The notes below the pieces were generated by a model. It saw nothing but the letters and a program-made list of their open reading frames with translations. It searched no databases and was not told where the DNA came from. The translations under genes were made by a program, and so were the position numbers. Below, one piece after another: positions 1 through 8,196 of a stretch of DNA of 64,000 nt. The DNA is taken from the NCBI GenBank assembly GCA_963706875.1, contig CAVPNW010000016.1, forward strand, positions 248,001 to 312,000, written 5' to 3'. The stretch is from Prado023 sp963706875. GTDB lineage: Bacteria > Actinomycetota > Actinomycetes > S36-B12 > CAIYMF01. The stretch's first letter is position 1. Each line of letters starts with the position of its first letter.

Positions 1-610
1 AGCGGACCTGCTTGTTCGGGTCGCCGGACTCCCAGTTGGCCTTCTGGTTGATGATCGTGTCCAGGCAGACCGCGGTCTTGCCGGTCTGGCGGTCACCGAT
101 GATCAGCTGGCGCTGGCCGCGACCGATCGCGGTCATGGCGTCGATGGCCTTGATCCCGGTGGCCATGGACTCCTTGACCGGCTGGCGCTGCACGACCGTG
201 GGGGCCTGCAGCTCCAGGGCACGGCGGGTCGAGGTCTCGATCGGGCCACGGCCGTCGATCGGGGTGCCCAGGGGGTCGACCACACGACCGAGGTAGCCGT
301 CACCGACCGGCACCGAGAGCACCTCGCCGGTGCGCTTGACGGTCTGGCCCTCCTCGATCAGCGAGCCGTCGCCGAGCAGCACGACGCCGATCTCACGGAC
401 GTCGAGGTTCAGAGCAAGACCCAGCAGGCCGCCCTCGAACTCGAGCAGCTCGTTGGTCATCGCCGAATGCAGTCCCTCGACGCGTGCGATCCCGTCGCCG
501 GTCTCGACCACGCGGCCGACCTCTTCGCGTGCGGTCTCCGGCGCGAACGCCTCGACGTTGCGCTCGATCGCGGCGCGGATCTCGTCGGCACTGATCGCCA
601 GCTCCGTCAT
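1..610 (-). CDS. atpA: ATP synthase F1 subunit alpha, N-terminal part (cut by window start)
   Basis: Non-catalytic nucleotide-binding subunit of the F1 head; it forms the alpha3beta3 hexamer that couples proton flow to ATP synthesis. About 203 residues are visible: the N-terminal helix that contacts the delta subunit (MTELAISADEIRAAI), the beta-barrel domain, and the P-loop GDRQTGKT at residues 172-179. A full alpha chain is about 500-550 residues, so the rest lies beyond position 1. The ATG at 610 has an AGGAGA ribosome site just upstream. It follows atpH after a 60-bp gap, in the usual operon order B-E-F-H-A. Sequence and context leave little doubt. Confidence 0.97.
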   Translation of the reverse strand, partial: MTELAISADEIRAAIERNVEAFAPETAREEVGRVVETGDGIARVEGLHSAMTNELLEFEGGLLGLALNLDVREIGVVLLGDGSLIEEGQTVKRTGEVLSVPVGDGYLGRVVDPLGTPIDGRGPIETSTRRALELQAPTVVQRQPVKESMATGIKAIDAMTAIGRGQRQLIIGDRQTGKTAVCLDTIINQKANWESGDPNKQVR

Positions 611-670
611 CGTCTCTCCTCGTTCCATCCCCGCCTGCTGGCGGGGCACGTCGTTGTTGTCATTCGTCGT

Positions 671-1480
671 TCAGCCGACCAGCGCCCGGCGGGCCTGCTC
701 GAAACGCGTGGCCACCGTGGCGTCCACGACCTCGCTGCCGATGCGCACCGAGATCCCCCCGATCACGGCGGGGTCCACCGCCACATTCAGTCGCACGTCA
801 CGGCCGTGGATGCGCGAGAGTGCCGCCGCGAGGCGCTCAGCCTGGTCCGGGTCGAGCGGTCGGGCGACGCGGACCTCGGCGATGGAGCGGCTGCGCTGCT
901 CCCCTGCGAGGTCCATCAGGTCGTCGATGACCGAGTCGACGCGGCGGCCGCGCAGGTGGGCCATCGCGTAGCTGAGCACCTGGCTCGCCTGCGGGACTGC
1001 CCGCCCGTCCAGGAGGTTCTCGACGAGCCCAGCCTTCTGGGCCGAGCCCACCGAGGGATCGGTCAGGGCCATCTGCAGGTCCGCGGACCCGGACACGGCC
1101 TGGGAGAAGCTGAACAGCTGGTCCTCGACGCCGTCGAGGGTGCCGTCGCGCTCGGCCACCATGAAGGCCGCCTGCTCGGAGAGCTGCTCTGTCACCTCGA
1201 GCAGGTCGTTCGGGCTGGACCAGCGCTGGGCGGCGATGTCGGCCAGCACGTCGACCGCACCCGGGGACAGTCGCTCCCCGAACAGGGACCGAGCCAGGCC
1301 CTCACGGGCCGCAGCCGGCTGGCCGGCGTCGGACAGCGCCATGCGCAGCTGGGGGTCGCGGCCGATGAGGTCGGCTGCGGCGAACAGGTCGCCGGGCAGC
1401 GCCTCGAGCTGCGGGTCGCCTCGACGCTGGTCGAGGCGGGACCGCAGCCCGGCGGAGTTCTCCCGGACCGACGCGCTCAT
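671..1480 (-). CDS. atpH: ATP synthase subunit delta
   Basis: Peripheral-stalk subunit that ties the F1 head to the b subunits. The 269-residue protein has the OSCP/delta pattern: a helical N-terminal domain, then a C-terminal region with alternating strands (the 'IAEVRVARPLDPDQAERL' part) and the family ending 'VIGGISVRIGSEVVDATVATR'. Its length matches the long actinobacterial delta subunits. The ATG overlaps the atpF stop by four bases (ATGA), so the two are probably translationally coupled. Unlike mycobacteria, atpF and atpH are separate genes here and not fused. Confidence 0.96.
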   Translation of the reverse strand: MSASVRENSAGLRSRLDQRRGDPQLEALPGDLFAAADLIGRDPQLRMALSDAGQPAAAREGLARSLFGERLSPGAVDVLADIAAQRWSSPNDLLEVTEQLSEQAAFMVAERDGTLDGVEDQLFSFSQAVSGSADLQMALTDPSVGSAQKAGLVENLLDGRAVPQASQVLSYAMAHLRGRRVDSVIDDLMDLAGEQRSRSIAEVRVARPLDPDQAERLAAALSRIHGRDVRLNVAVDPAVIGGISVRIGSEVVDATVATRFEQARRALVG

Positions 1481-2031
1481 GGGGTGCCCGACTCCGATCC
1501 CGAGCCTGCCTGCTCCAGCTCGGCGATGAACCGGTCGACCGTGGCACGAGCACGCTCGTCGTCAGTCAGGCTCTCCCCCACGATCTTGCTCGCCAGTTGC
1601 AGGGCGAGGTCACCGACGTCGCGCTGCAGGGATCCGACGGCAGCGTCGCGCTCCGCCTGGATCTGGGCGTCGGCCCGCGCAGCCACGGCAGCCGCGGCGG
1701 TCACGGCCTCAGCCTTCGCGGCGTTGACGATCTCGCCACCCTCGCTGTGCGCCGCCGTGCGGATCGCGGCCGCCTCCTTGGTGGCCGACTCCAGCTGCTC
1801 GGAGTAGGCGTCCCGGCTGCGTGCGGCCTCGGCCTGCATGACCTTGGCCTTCTCGATGCCGCCCTCGATCTTCTCGGCACGCTCCGCGGTGACCCTGTTG
1901 AAGGTCGGCAGGACGTACTTCCAGAACATGAGCAGCAGGATCACGAACGAGATCGTGCCCCAGATGATGTCGTACGGCGCCGGGATGAGCGGGTTGGGCT
2001 CCTCCGCCGCGACGATGATGATGTTGTCCAT
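1477..2031 (-). CDS. atpF: ATP synthase F0 subunit b
   Basis: Membrane-anchored peripheral stalk subunit (184 residues). One hydrophobic segment at about residues 22-42 (IIWGTISFVILLLMFWKYVL) is followed by a long charged, Ala/Glu-rich helix that would form the right-handed coiled-coil stator. It sits between atpE and atpH, with a 4-base overlap to atpH. Length and architecture are typical of a single b subunit, and only one b gene is visible in the operon. Confidence 0.96.
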   Translation of the reverse strand: MDNIIIVAAEEPNPLIPAPYDIIWGTISFVILLLMFWKYVLPTFNRVTAERAEKIEGGIEKAKVMQAEAARSRDAYSEQLESATKEAAAIRTAAHSEGGEIVNAAKAEAVTAAAAVAARADAQIQAERDAAVGSLQRDVGDLALQLASKIVGESLTDDERARATVDRFIAELEQAGSGSESGTP

Positions 2032-2085
2032 GGCCCTTCCTGATCAGCCTCGGGGGTCAGCGTGACGTGCTGAGGTCGCTGCGGA

Positions 2086-2310
2086 TCAGGTGAAGAGGAA
2101 GCCGGCGACCAGGCCGATGAGCGCCAGGGCCTCGGTGAAGGCGATGCCCAGGAACATGTTGGTGCGCAGCACGCCAGTGGCCTCGGGCTGACGGGCGATG
2201 CCCTCCAGGGCCTTGCCGACCAGGATGCCGATGCCGATGCCCGGGCCGATGGCCGCGAGGCCGTACCCGATCGCGTTGAGGTTACCGTTGACTGCGGCGA
2301 GCGTCTCCAC
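2086..2310 (-). CDS. atpE: ATP synthase F0 subunit c
   Basis: Proteolipid of the rotating c-ring, 74 residues with two transmembrane hairpin helices. Helix 1 carries the packed glycine motif (IGPGIGIGILVG), the polar loop is ARQPEA, and helix 2 holds the ion-carrying carboxylate Glu60 (AFTEALALIG). No Na+-type Gln/Ser ligand set is evident, so proton coupling is inferred. The start is GTG at 2310, chosen because a GGAAGGA ribosome site lies just upstream and the resulting protein is exactly of family length. A much longer reading in the same frame runs antisense-like through atpB and is not real. Confidence 0.95.
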   Translation of the reverse strand: METLAAVNGNLNAIGYGLAAIGPGIGIGILVGKALEGIARQPEATGVLRTNMFLGIAFTEALALIGLVAGFLFT

Positions 2311-2381
2311 TGTGGTGGTTCCTTCCGTGTTGCCCGTGGCGGTCGCCCGGGAGTCGTGGGGTGGTGCGGTGGTCGGTTGGT

Positions 2382-3161
2382 CTAGTGCTCGTGACTCGTT
2401 GCACCGTCGATGTAGACGGCGGTCAGCAGGGCGAAGATGTAGGCCTGCAGGGGCGCGACGATCAGCTCGAAGGCGACGAAGGCGAAGCCCATCGCGAACG
2501 AGGGGATCGCCGCCAGCTTCAGCAAGCCGTCGGCCTCGATCAGCAGGTAGCTCGTCGCGCTGAAGAACAGCACGAGCAGCAGGTGACCGGCCATCATGTT
2601 GGCCAGGAGACGGATGGTCAGCGTGACCGGGCGCAGGATGAACGTGGAGATGAACTCGATCGGGGTCACCAGCAGGTAGATCGGCTTGGGGACACCCGGC
2701 GGGAACAGGTTCAGCTTCATGTACTGGCCGAACCCGTGCTCCTTGATGCCCGCGTAGTTGAACGTCACGTAGGAGACGGTCGCGAGCACGAGCGGGACGC
2801 CGATCACGGCGGTGGCCGCGATGTGCATCATCGGGATGATGCCGGTGATGTTGAACGCCAGGATCATCCAGAACAGCGTCATGATGATCGGTGCGAACCG
2901 GCGGCCCTTGGCGCCCATCACCTCGTCGATGATGTTGACGTAGACCAGGTCGATGGCCATCTCGCCGAGGTTCTGCAGCTTTCCGGGGACCAGCGTGGGC
3001 TTCTTCATGGCCATCACGAAGAACAGCGCGAGGACCCCGGCCATGAACAACCCGATGAGGTTGATCCGCGTGGGCGACCACCAGAAGTCCCCCAGCTGCG
3101 GCGGGAAGAACTCCATGATCGTGGGGGCGTCGTAGCCCCCTGCATCGTTCGCATCTTCCAT
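2382..3161 (-). CDS. atpB: ATP synthase F0 subunit a
   Basis: Proton-channel subunit of F0 (259 residues, five to six membrane helices). The family signature in the penultimate helices, TIRLLANMMAGH, contains the essential stator arginine that interacts with the c-ring carboxylate. The following segment (AFVAFELIVAPLQAYIFALL) carries the conserved Glu and Gln of the half-channel. It is the first core gene of the atp operon, 71 bp ahead of atpE, and is preceded by the two small atpZ/atpI-type genes. Confidence 0.97.
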   Translation of the reverse strand: MEDANDAGGYDAPTIMEFFPPQLGDFWWSPTRINLIGLFMAGVLALFFVMAMKKPTLVPGKLQNLGEMAIDLVYVNIIDEVMGAKGRRFAPIIMTLFWMILAFNITGIIPMMHIAATAVIGVPLVLATVSYVTFNYAGIKEHGFGQYMKLNLFPPGVPKPIYLLVTPIEFISTFILRPVTLTIRLLANMMAGHLLLVLFFSATSYLLIEADGLLKLAAIPSFAMGFAFVAFELIVAPLQAYIFALLTAVYIDGATSHEH

Positions 3162-3247
3162 CGGGGCGAGAGCCCGATGGCGGCTGGAACGTTCAGCACA
3201 GTGGGCCCTTCCGGGATCGCGGTGGTCTTGGGACGGGCGAGAAATGG

Positions 3248-3454
3248 CTACTCATCGCGTCCGAAGCGAAGATACACGATGACGAACCCGGTCAAGGAAC
3301 CGACCACCACCCCCAGAGCGGTCAGGACGCGCCCGGTGCCCAACCAGTGGTCCAGCAGCAGCCCGACACCTCCCCAGACGAGGACTCCGCCCAGCAGTGA
3401 GCCGATCGCGGAGTGGGCCACGTGCTCGCCCGTCGGCTCCACGGAGGGGTGCAT
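3248..3454 (-). CDS. AtpZ/AtpI-like small membrane protein
   Basis: A 68-residue protein with two hydrophobic segments (AIGSLLGGVLVWGGVGLLLDHWLG and VLTALGVVVGSLTGFVIVYL) and the G-x-LLDHWLGTG motif of the AtpZ/F0F1-ATPase gene-1 family. These proteins lie in front of atpB and are linked to F0 assembly and Mg2+ handling. The ATG at 3454 has only a weak ribosome site. The 90 bp upstream stay open in this frame but would encode a Pro/Arg/Glu-rich tail with no ATG or GTG that I can see, so the short form is kept. Confidence 0.8.
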   Translation of the reverse strand: MHPSVEPTGEHVAHSAIGSLLGGVLVWGGVGLLLDHWLGTGRVLTALGVVVGSLTGFVIVYLRFGRDE

Positions 3455-3545
3455 CGGGCGCTTCTCAGGCTCGGACGGGTCCGGGGTGGCTGGCCCCTCG
3501 GGCCCCGGGCGTGCCGGGCTGCTCCGGCGCCGGGTCGGGGCCGGC

Positions 3546-3998
3546 TCATCGGGGCGGGGGCTCGGTGTACGGGACCTGGGTCCGGGTGACCACGAGCGCC
3601 TCCAGCACGAGGGTGCCGATCGTGCCGACCAGCAGCGAGATGAACAGCACGGGCCGGGAGTAGAAGTCGGCGTCGCGCAGCAGCGCCAGCACCACGAGGA
3701 GCAGGACCATCTTGATCAGCCACGAGCCGAGCACGGACGCACCCAGCGCTGTGGCATCCATCCCCGCCGTGCCCAGCGCGACGCCCACGGTTATGGTGAA
3801 GAACCCCACGGCGAGACCCATGCCGATGGCCGCGCCCCACGCGCCGGCGGCTCCGGCCACGAGGTAGCCGATGAGCACCGCGACCGGGAGTGCCACCACG
3901 GAGGCGATCAGGCCCATCCGCAGCACCCGGCGCATGGGGGTCACCAGGGCGGTGGGGCCGCGACGTGGGCTGTCGTTCGGCGGCGTGGTCTGTGTCAT
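3546..3998 (-). CDS. atpI: AtpI-like ATP synthase accessory membrane protein
   Basis: A 150-residue protein with four predicted membrane segments from about residue 28 to 137 and a cytoplasmic, Pro/Arg-rich start. Its position between wecA and atpB is that of the atpI-type gene in actinobacteria (Rv1303 in M. tuberculosis). Family members act in c-ring assembly; here this is inferred from position and membrane topology. The ATG overlaps the wecA stop (ATGA), so the atp operon is probably co-transcribed with wecA. Having both an AtpI-like and an AtpZ-like gene is a fuller set than some relatives have. Confidence 0.72.
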   Translation of the reverse strand: MTQTTPPNDSPRRGPTALVTPMRRVLRMGLIASVVALPVAVLIGYLVAGAAGAWGAAIGMGLAVGFFTITVGVALGTAGMDATALGASVLGSWLIKMVLLLVVLALLRDADFYSRPVLFISLLVGTIGTLVLEALVVTRTQVPYTEPPPR

Positions 3999-5110
3999 GC
4001 GACCTCCGATCCGGTGCGGGCGCCGCGCCCCCGCATGCTCGGCCAGACGACCCCGAGCGCGAGAAGGACGCCCCCCACGGCGCTGGCGATCAGGGCGTTC
4101 ACGAACGGGATGAAGGCCAGCAGGACGACCGAGAAGGCGATCAGGGCCGCCCACCCCGTCAGCAGCAGGACCGCACGTCGCTGGGAGTGGCCCATCTCCA
4201 GCAGGCGATGGTGCAGGTGCTGCTTGTCGGGTGCGAACGGCGAGCGGCCCGCGCGGGTGCGTCGGATCACGGCCAGGCCGAGGTCGATGAGCGGGACGGC
4301 CAGCACAGCCAGCGGGACCAGGATCGGCAGCAGCGCGGGCAGCAGCGTGGTGCCCTCGAGTGCGTTGGGATCGACCTTCCCGGTCAGCGTGATGACACTG
4401 GCGGCCATCAGGTAGCCGATCAGCATCGAGCCGGTGTCGCCCATGAACAACCGCGCCGGGAACACGTTGTGCGGCAGGAACCCGACACAGATCCCGACCA
4501 GGAGCGCCGAGACCAGGGCCGAGAGGGTGGCCCGCTCCACGCCGAACTGCACGCTGAGCAGGTAGGCGTAGATGAAGAAGGCCGCCGCGGACACGGCGGT
4601 GATCCCCGCGGCCAGTCCGTCGAGGCCGTCGATGAAGTTGATGGCGTTGACGCTCACGAGCACGATCAGCACGGTGAGCAGGACCGACGTGGTCGGGTCC
4701 AGGACCAGCACGCCGTCGATCGGCAGCCAGAGCAGGGTGATGCCCTGCAGCGCCATGACCGCGGCTGCCAGGACCTGGCCGGCCATCTTCGTGGGGGCGT
4801 CGAGCTCCCAGCGGTCGTCGGCAAGGCCGAGGGCGACGATGATCGCCGCACCGGAGAGCAGTGCGACGCCCTCGGTCGAGGCACCCTCGAACACCGAGCG
4901 CATCATCGGCAGCTTGCTGGCCAGCAGCATCCCGGCGCACAGGCCCAGGAACATGCCCAGGCCGCCCCAGCGCGGGATCGCGTGGTCGTGGACATCGCGG
5001 TCGCGGACGCCGGCGACGGCCCCCGCACGCAGGGCGAGCGAGCGCACCACCGGCATGACCAGGAACGTCAGGGCGGCGGCGACGAGCAGGCTGAGCCCGT
5101 ACTCGCGCAC
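3995..5110 (-). CDS. wecA: Undecaprenyl-phosphate GlcNAc-1-phosphate transferase (WecA/Rfe)
   Basis: Integral membrane phosphoglycosyl transferase that moves N-acetylglucosamine-1-phosphate from UDP-GlcNAc to a polyprenyl phosphate, the first step of arabinogalactan linker or other wall-polymer synthesis in actinobacteria. The 371 residues hold about ten membrane helices. Family motifs are all present: the metal-binding DD pair at 98-99 (ADDRWELD), NAINFIDGLDG at 155-165, FMGDTGSM, and the PDKQHLHHRLL loop that separates WecA-type enzymes from MraY. The start is GTG at 5110, overlapping the glyA stop by one base (TAGTG). Confidence 0.93.
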   Translation of the reverse strand: MREYGLSLLVAAALTFLVMPVVRSLALRAGAVAGVRDRDVHDHAIPRWGGLGMFLGLCAGMLLASKLPMMRSVFEGASTEGVALLSGAAIIVALGLADDRWELDAPTKMAGQVLAAAVMALQGITLLWLPIDGVLVLDPTTSVLLTVLIVLVSVNAINFIDGLDGLAAGITAVSAAAFFIYAYLLSVQFGVERATLSALVSALLVGICVGFLPHNVFPARLFMGDTGSMLIGYLMAASVITLTGKVDPNALEGTTLLPALLPILVPLAVLAVPLIDLGLAVIRRTRAGRSPFAPDKQHLHHRLLEMGHSQRRAVLLLTGWAALIAFSVVLLAFIPFVNALIASAVGGVLLALGVVWPSMRGRGARTGSEVA

Positions 5111-6381
5111 TAGCCGCGTGGGTACGCCGGGTAGGTGGTGACCAGCTCGGTCACCTGGGCCCGGATCCCGTCGGCGGCAGAGCCGTCCTCGTCGTGGATG
5201 GCCCGACCGATCAGCTCGGCGATGACGGCCATCTGCTCCGTGCCCATGCCCTGGGTCGTGACCGACGGGGTGCCCACGCGGATGCCCGAGGCCACGCTTG
5301 CCGGGCGCGGGTCGTTCGGGATGGCGTTCTTGTTCAGCACGATCCCCGCAGCGTCACAGCGCGCCTCGGCCTCCGTACCGGTGACCCCGGTGCCCTGGAG
5401 GTCCAGCAGCGCCAGGTGCGTGTCCGTGCCGCCCGTGACCGGTCGCATGCCCTGGGCGGCCAACCCTGCGGTCAGCGCCTGGGAGTTGGCGATGACGTCG
5501 CGGGCGTACTGGGCATACTCCGGGCTGGCGGCCTCCTTGAGCGCGACGGCCTTGGCTGCCACCGCGTGCATGAGCGGCCCGCCCTGCATCATCGGGAAGA
5601 CGGCCTTGTCGATGGCCGCCGCGTGCTCGTCCTTCGCGAGGATCATCCCGCCGCGCGGGCCGCGCAGGACCTTGTGGGTCGTGAACGTCACGACGTCCGC
5701 GTACGGCACGGGGCTGGGGATCGCCTTGCCGGCGACCAGGCCGATGAAGTGCGCGGCGTCGACCATGAGGATCGCCCCGACCTCGTCGGAGATCTCCCGG
5801 AAGGCGGCGAAGTCGATCAGTCGCGGGATCGCCGAGCCACCGCAGATGATCATCGTCGGCCGGTGCTCACGGGCCAGGTCGCGGACCTGGTCGTAGTCGA
5901 TGTCCTCGGTGGTCGGGTTGACCCCGTAGTGCACGGCGTTGAACCACTTGCCGGAGAACGAGACCTTGGTGCCGTGGGTGAGGTGCCCCCCGTGGGGCAG
6001 GCTCATCGCGAGGACGGTCTCACCCGGCTTCATGAAGGCGCCGTACGCGGCGATGTTCGCGCTCGCCCCGGAGTGCGGCTGCAGGTTGGCGTGGTCGGCG
6101 CCGAACAGGGCCTTGGCCCGCTCGATGCCGATGGTCTCGGCATCGTCGACGACCGCGCAGCCGCCGTAGTAGCGCCGCCCGGGGTAACCCTCGGCGTACT
6201 TGTTGCTCAGGGTGGAGCCCAGCGCAGCGAGGACAGCCGGAGAGGTGAAGTTCTCGCTGGCGATCAGCTGCAGCCCGGCGCGCAGGCGGTCGAGCTCGCC
6301 GAGGATGACCCCTGCGATCTCGGGATCCTCGGCCGTGAGGGCATCGAAGTCGGGACCCCAGAAGGGGGTGTCAAGGCTCAT
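5110..6381 (-). CDS. glyA: Serine hydroxymethyltransferase
   Basis: PLP enzyme that interconverts serine and glycine while charging tetrahydrofolate with a one-carbon unit. The 423-residue protein has the family landmarks LQLIASENFTSP near the N terminus, KYAEGYPGRRYYGGC, and the PLP-lysine motif TTHKVLRGPRGG with Lys237. The ATG at 6381 gives the usual N terminus. It lies between tsaC and wecA and probably shares their transcript. In M. tuberculosis no glyA lies between these two genes, so its presence here is a local variation. Confidence 0.97.
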   Translation of the reverse strand: MSLDTPFWGPDFDALTAEDPEIAGVILGELDRLRAGLQLIASENFTSPAVLAALGSTLSNKYAEGYPGRRYYGGCAVVDDAETIGIERAKALFGADHANLQPHSGASANIAAYGAFMKPGETVLAMSLPHGGHLTHGTKVSFSGKWFNAVHYGVNPTTEDIDYDQVRDLAREHRPTMIICGGSAIPRLIDFAAFREISDEVGAILMVDAAHFIGLVAGKAIPSPVPYADVVTFTTHKVLRGPRGGMILAKDEHAAAIDKAVFPMMQGGPLMHAVAAKAVALKEAASPEYAQYARDVIANSQALTAGLAAQGMRPVTGGTDTHLALLDLQGTGVTGTEAEARCDAAGIVLNKNAIPNDPRPASVASGIRVGTPSVTTQGMGTEQMAVIAELIGRAIHDEDGSAADGIRAQVTELVTTYPAYPRG

Positions 6382-6428
6382 GGGCGGGCTCCAGGGCGCG
6401 ATCGGGGGTTCGCCGTACGCGCCCGAGT

Positions 6429-7091
6429 CTACGTGCCCTGAGGCTGTGGGCCTGCTGTCGGGACGACGAGTCCCGGGCAGCACGCGCGCAGGTCCTCGGC
6501 GTCCAGCGGACCCGGCCGGACGAGCACCGGGGCAGCGCCCGTGAGGTCCACCACAGCAGAGGCGGCCCCGACTGGCAGGGGCCCGGCGTCGAGCAGGACT
6601 GCCAGGAGCGTGGCGAGCTCGTCGGGGAAGGAGCCGTCTGGTGCCGCTGGCTGGCCCGGGCTGGTCGACGCGGCGGCCACCACCCCCAGCGGGCCGGTGC
6701 GTTCGAGCAGGTCGAGCGCGACGGGGTGCAACGGCATCCGCACGGCGATCCGGCCCGAGGAATCCGTCAGGGACCACGCCAGGGTCGGCTGGGCCGGCAG
6801 GACGAGGGTGAGCGGGCCGGGCCAGAAGTCGAGCATCAGCCGGCGCGCGTCGGAGTCGACCTCGGCGATGCCGGCGACCGTGGAGACCTTCGGCACCATC
6901 ACCGGGATCGACAGGTCTGCGCGGCCCTTGGCGTCCCGGAGGGCCTGCGTGCCTCGGGCGCTGAAGGCATCCGCCGCGATCCCATAGGCCGTGTCCAGCG
7001 GAAGGCCGACCAACTGGCCACGGCGAAGCGCCGCAGCAGCTGCTGCCAGGCCGCGCTCGCGCTCCTGCGCCGTGTTCGTGTCGATCCGCAT
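6429..7091 (-). CDS. tsaC: L-threonylcarbamoyladenylate synthase (TsaC/Sua5)
   Basis: Makes threonylcarbamoyl-AMP from threonine, bicarbonate and ATP for the t6A37 modification of ANN-decoding tRNAs. 220 residues, YrdC fold: the substrate loop LPLDTAYGIAADA, the Lys/Arg-containing segment DAKGRADLSIPVMV, and the core WPGPLTLVLPA followed by IAVRMPLHPVALDLL. There is no C-terminal Sua5 domain, so it is TsaC-like in length. Its ATG overlaps the prmC stop by one base (TGATG). The prmC-sua5 pair is standard in actinobacteria. Confidence 0.92.
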   Translation of the reverse strand: MRIDTNTAQERERGLAAAAAALRRGQLVGLPLDTAYGIAADAFSARGTQALRDAKGRADLSIPVMVPKVSTVAGIAEVDSDARRLMLDFWPGPLTLVLPAQPTLAWSLTDSSGRIAVRMPLHPVALDLLERTGPLGVVAAASTSPGQPAAPDGSFPDELATLLAVLLDAGPLPVGAASAVVDLTGAAPVLVRPGPLDAEDLRACCPGLVVPTAGPQPQGT

Positions 7092-8107
7092 CACGGCGCC
7101 ATCCTGCCCGTCGCCCGGATCGCCGAGGCGTGCCGGGGCCGACCGGCGAGGTCGAGGTGGTCGGAGACGTCCCGCCAGGCGGAGCCTGGTTCCGACTGGT
7201 CGGGGTCGCGCTGGGCGCGCAGGACCGCTGGGACCCCGGACTCCGCCGCGTCCTCGCCCTGGACGTCTGCGTGCTCGACGAGGAGCAGCCCCCCGGGCCG
7301 CAGCAGCATGGCAGCCTGCTCCGCCAATGGCCGGACGACCTCCAGCCCGTCGGGTCCGCCGTAGAGCGCCAGACCGGGATCGTGGTCGCGCACCTCCGGC
7401 TCCCGCGGGATCGCCTCCTCGGGCACGTACGGGGGGTTGGTCACGACCACGTCGACGCTGCCTCGCAGGTGCGCCAGGGGTCCGCCGTCCACGGCCACCC
7501 GGGTTGCGTCGGCGGCCAGCAGCTCGATCGAGCTGCCCACGACGGCGACCCGGGCGGCATGGTCGGCGATGTTCCGCCCCGCCCACTGCACTGCCTCGGC
7601 TGACAGCTCGACGGCGATCACCCGGCTCCCGGGCAGCTCGCTGGCGATCGACAGGGCCAGCGCGGCAGATCCGGAGCAGAGGTCGACCACGAGCAGGCCG
7701 GTGCCTGCCGCTGGATCCCCCGCAGGGCGGCGCGGGTCGCCGGGACGTCCGTCCGATCCGTTCGGGAAGCGACCGGCACCATCCGCGAACGCCAGCACGT
7801 GGTCGACCATCAGCTCCGTCTCGGGCCGCGGGATGAACACCCCGGGGCCGACGTGCAGCTCGAGGTGGCGGAACGGGGCCAGGCCGGTCAGGTGCTGCAG
7901 CGGGATCCGCTGGACCCGCTGGGCCACGAGCGCAGCGTAGGCCTGCGACTGCTCAGCAGTGATCATGCTCCCCGCCATCCGAAGCAGGGCGCGCGGTCGA
8001 CCGGTGACGTGGGCCAGCAGCAGCTCGGCGTCCACCTCCGGCGTGGGCACGCCCGCCGCGGCCAGTTGCGCAGCAGCCGTCGCCAGCAGATCCCGGGTCG
8101 ACTCCAC
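7091..8107 (-). CDS. prmC: Peptide chain release factor N5-glutamine methyltransferase
   Basis: SAM-dependent methyltransferase that methylates the GGQ glutamine of RF1 and RF2. The 338-residue protein shows the N-terminal helical domain, FIPRPETELMVDHVL at about 91-105, the SAM-binding strand VDLCSGSAALALSIA at about 141-155, and the catalytic NPPY at 224-227. An unusual Gly/Pro/Arg/Asp-rich insert (about 108-137) sits between the RPETE motif and the SAM strand. Its substrate RF1 (prfA) is normally next door but here lies 8.4 kb away, behind an inserted block. Confidence 0.92.
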   Translation of the reverse strand: MESTRDLLATAAAQLAAAGVPTPEVDAELLLAHVTGRPRALLRMAGSMITAEQSQAYAALVAQRVQRIPLQHLTGLAPFRHLELHVGPGVFIPRPETELMVDHVLAFADGAGRFPNGSDGRPGDPRRPAGDPAAGTGLLVVDLCSGSAALALSIASELPGSRVIAVELSAEAVQWAGRNIADHAARVAVVGSSIELLAADATRVAVDGGPLAHLRGSVDVVVTNPPYVPEEAIPREPEVRDHDPGLALYGGPDGLEVVRPLAEQAAMLLRPGGLLLVEHADVQGEDAAESGVPAVLRAQRDPDQSEPGSAWRDVSDHLDLAGRPRHASAIRATGRMAP

Positions 8108-8151
8108 CGCAGCACCCTACGTCGGCGCGTCGGTGCGCGGCTCGGGCCGCG

Positions 8152-8196
8152 CAGGGGGTCGCGGGTCAGGGGGTCGCGGGTCAGGGGGTCGCGACC
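8152..8196. repeat. Three tandem 15-bp repeats at the 3' end of the transporter gene
   Basis: Three head-to-tail copies of the unit CAGGGGGTCGCGGGT, the third diverging in its last bases. The array covers the stop codon and last codons of the substrate-binding domain and the start of the gap before prmC. It is G-rich and may be slippage-prone. No function is implied. Confidence 0.75.

Noticed and set aside
2311..3081. N-terminal extension of the atpE frame through atpB
   Set aside because: AtpB motifs are in another frame there; GTG 2310 with its ribosome site gives the normal 74-residue c subunit.
2361..4415. Plus-strand frame of about 680 codons across atpB, atpI and wecA
   Set aside because: Composition is His/Gln/Asp/Arg-rich with no domain; the opposite strand encodes clear membrane proteins in operon order.
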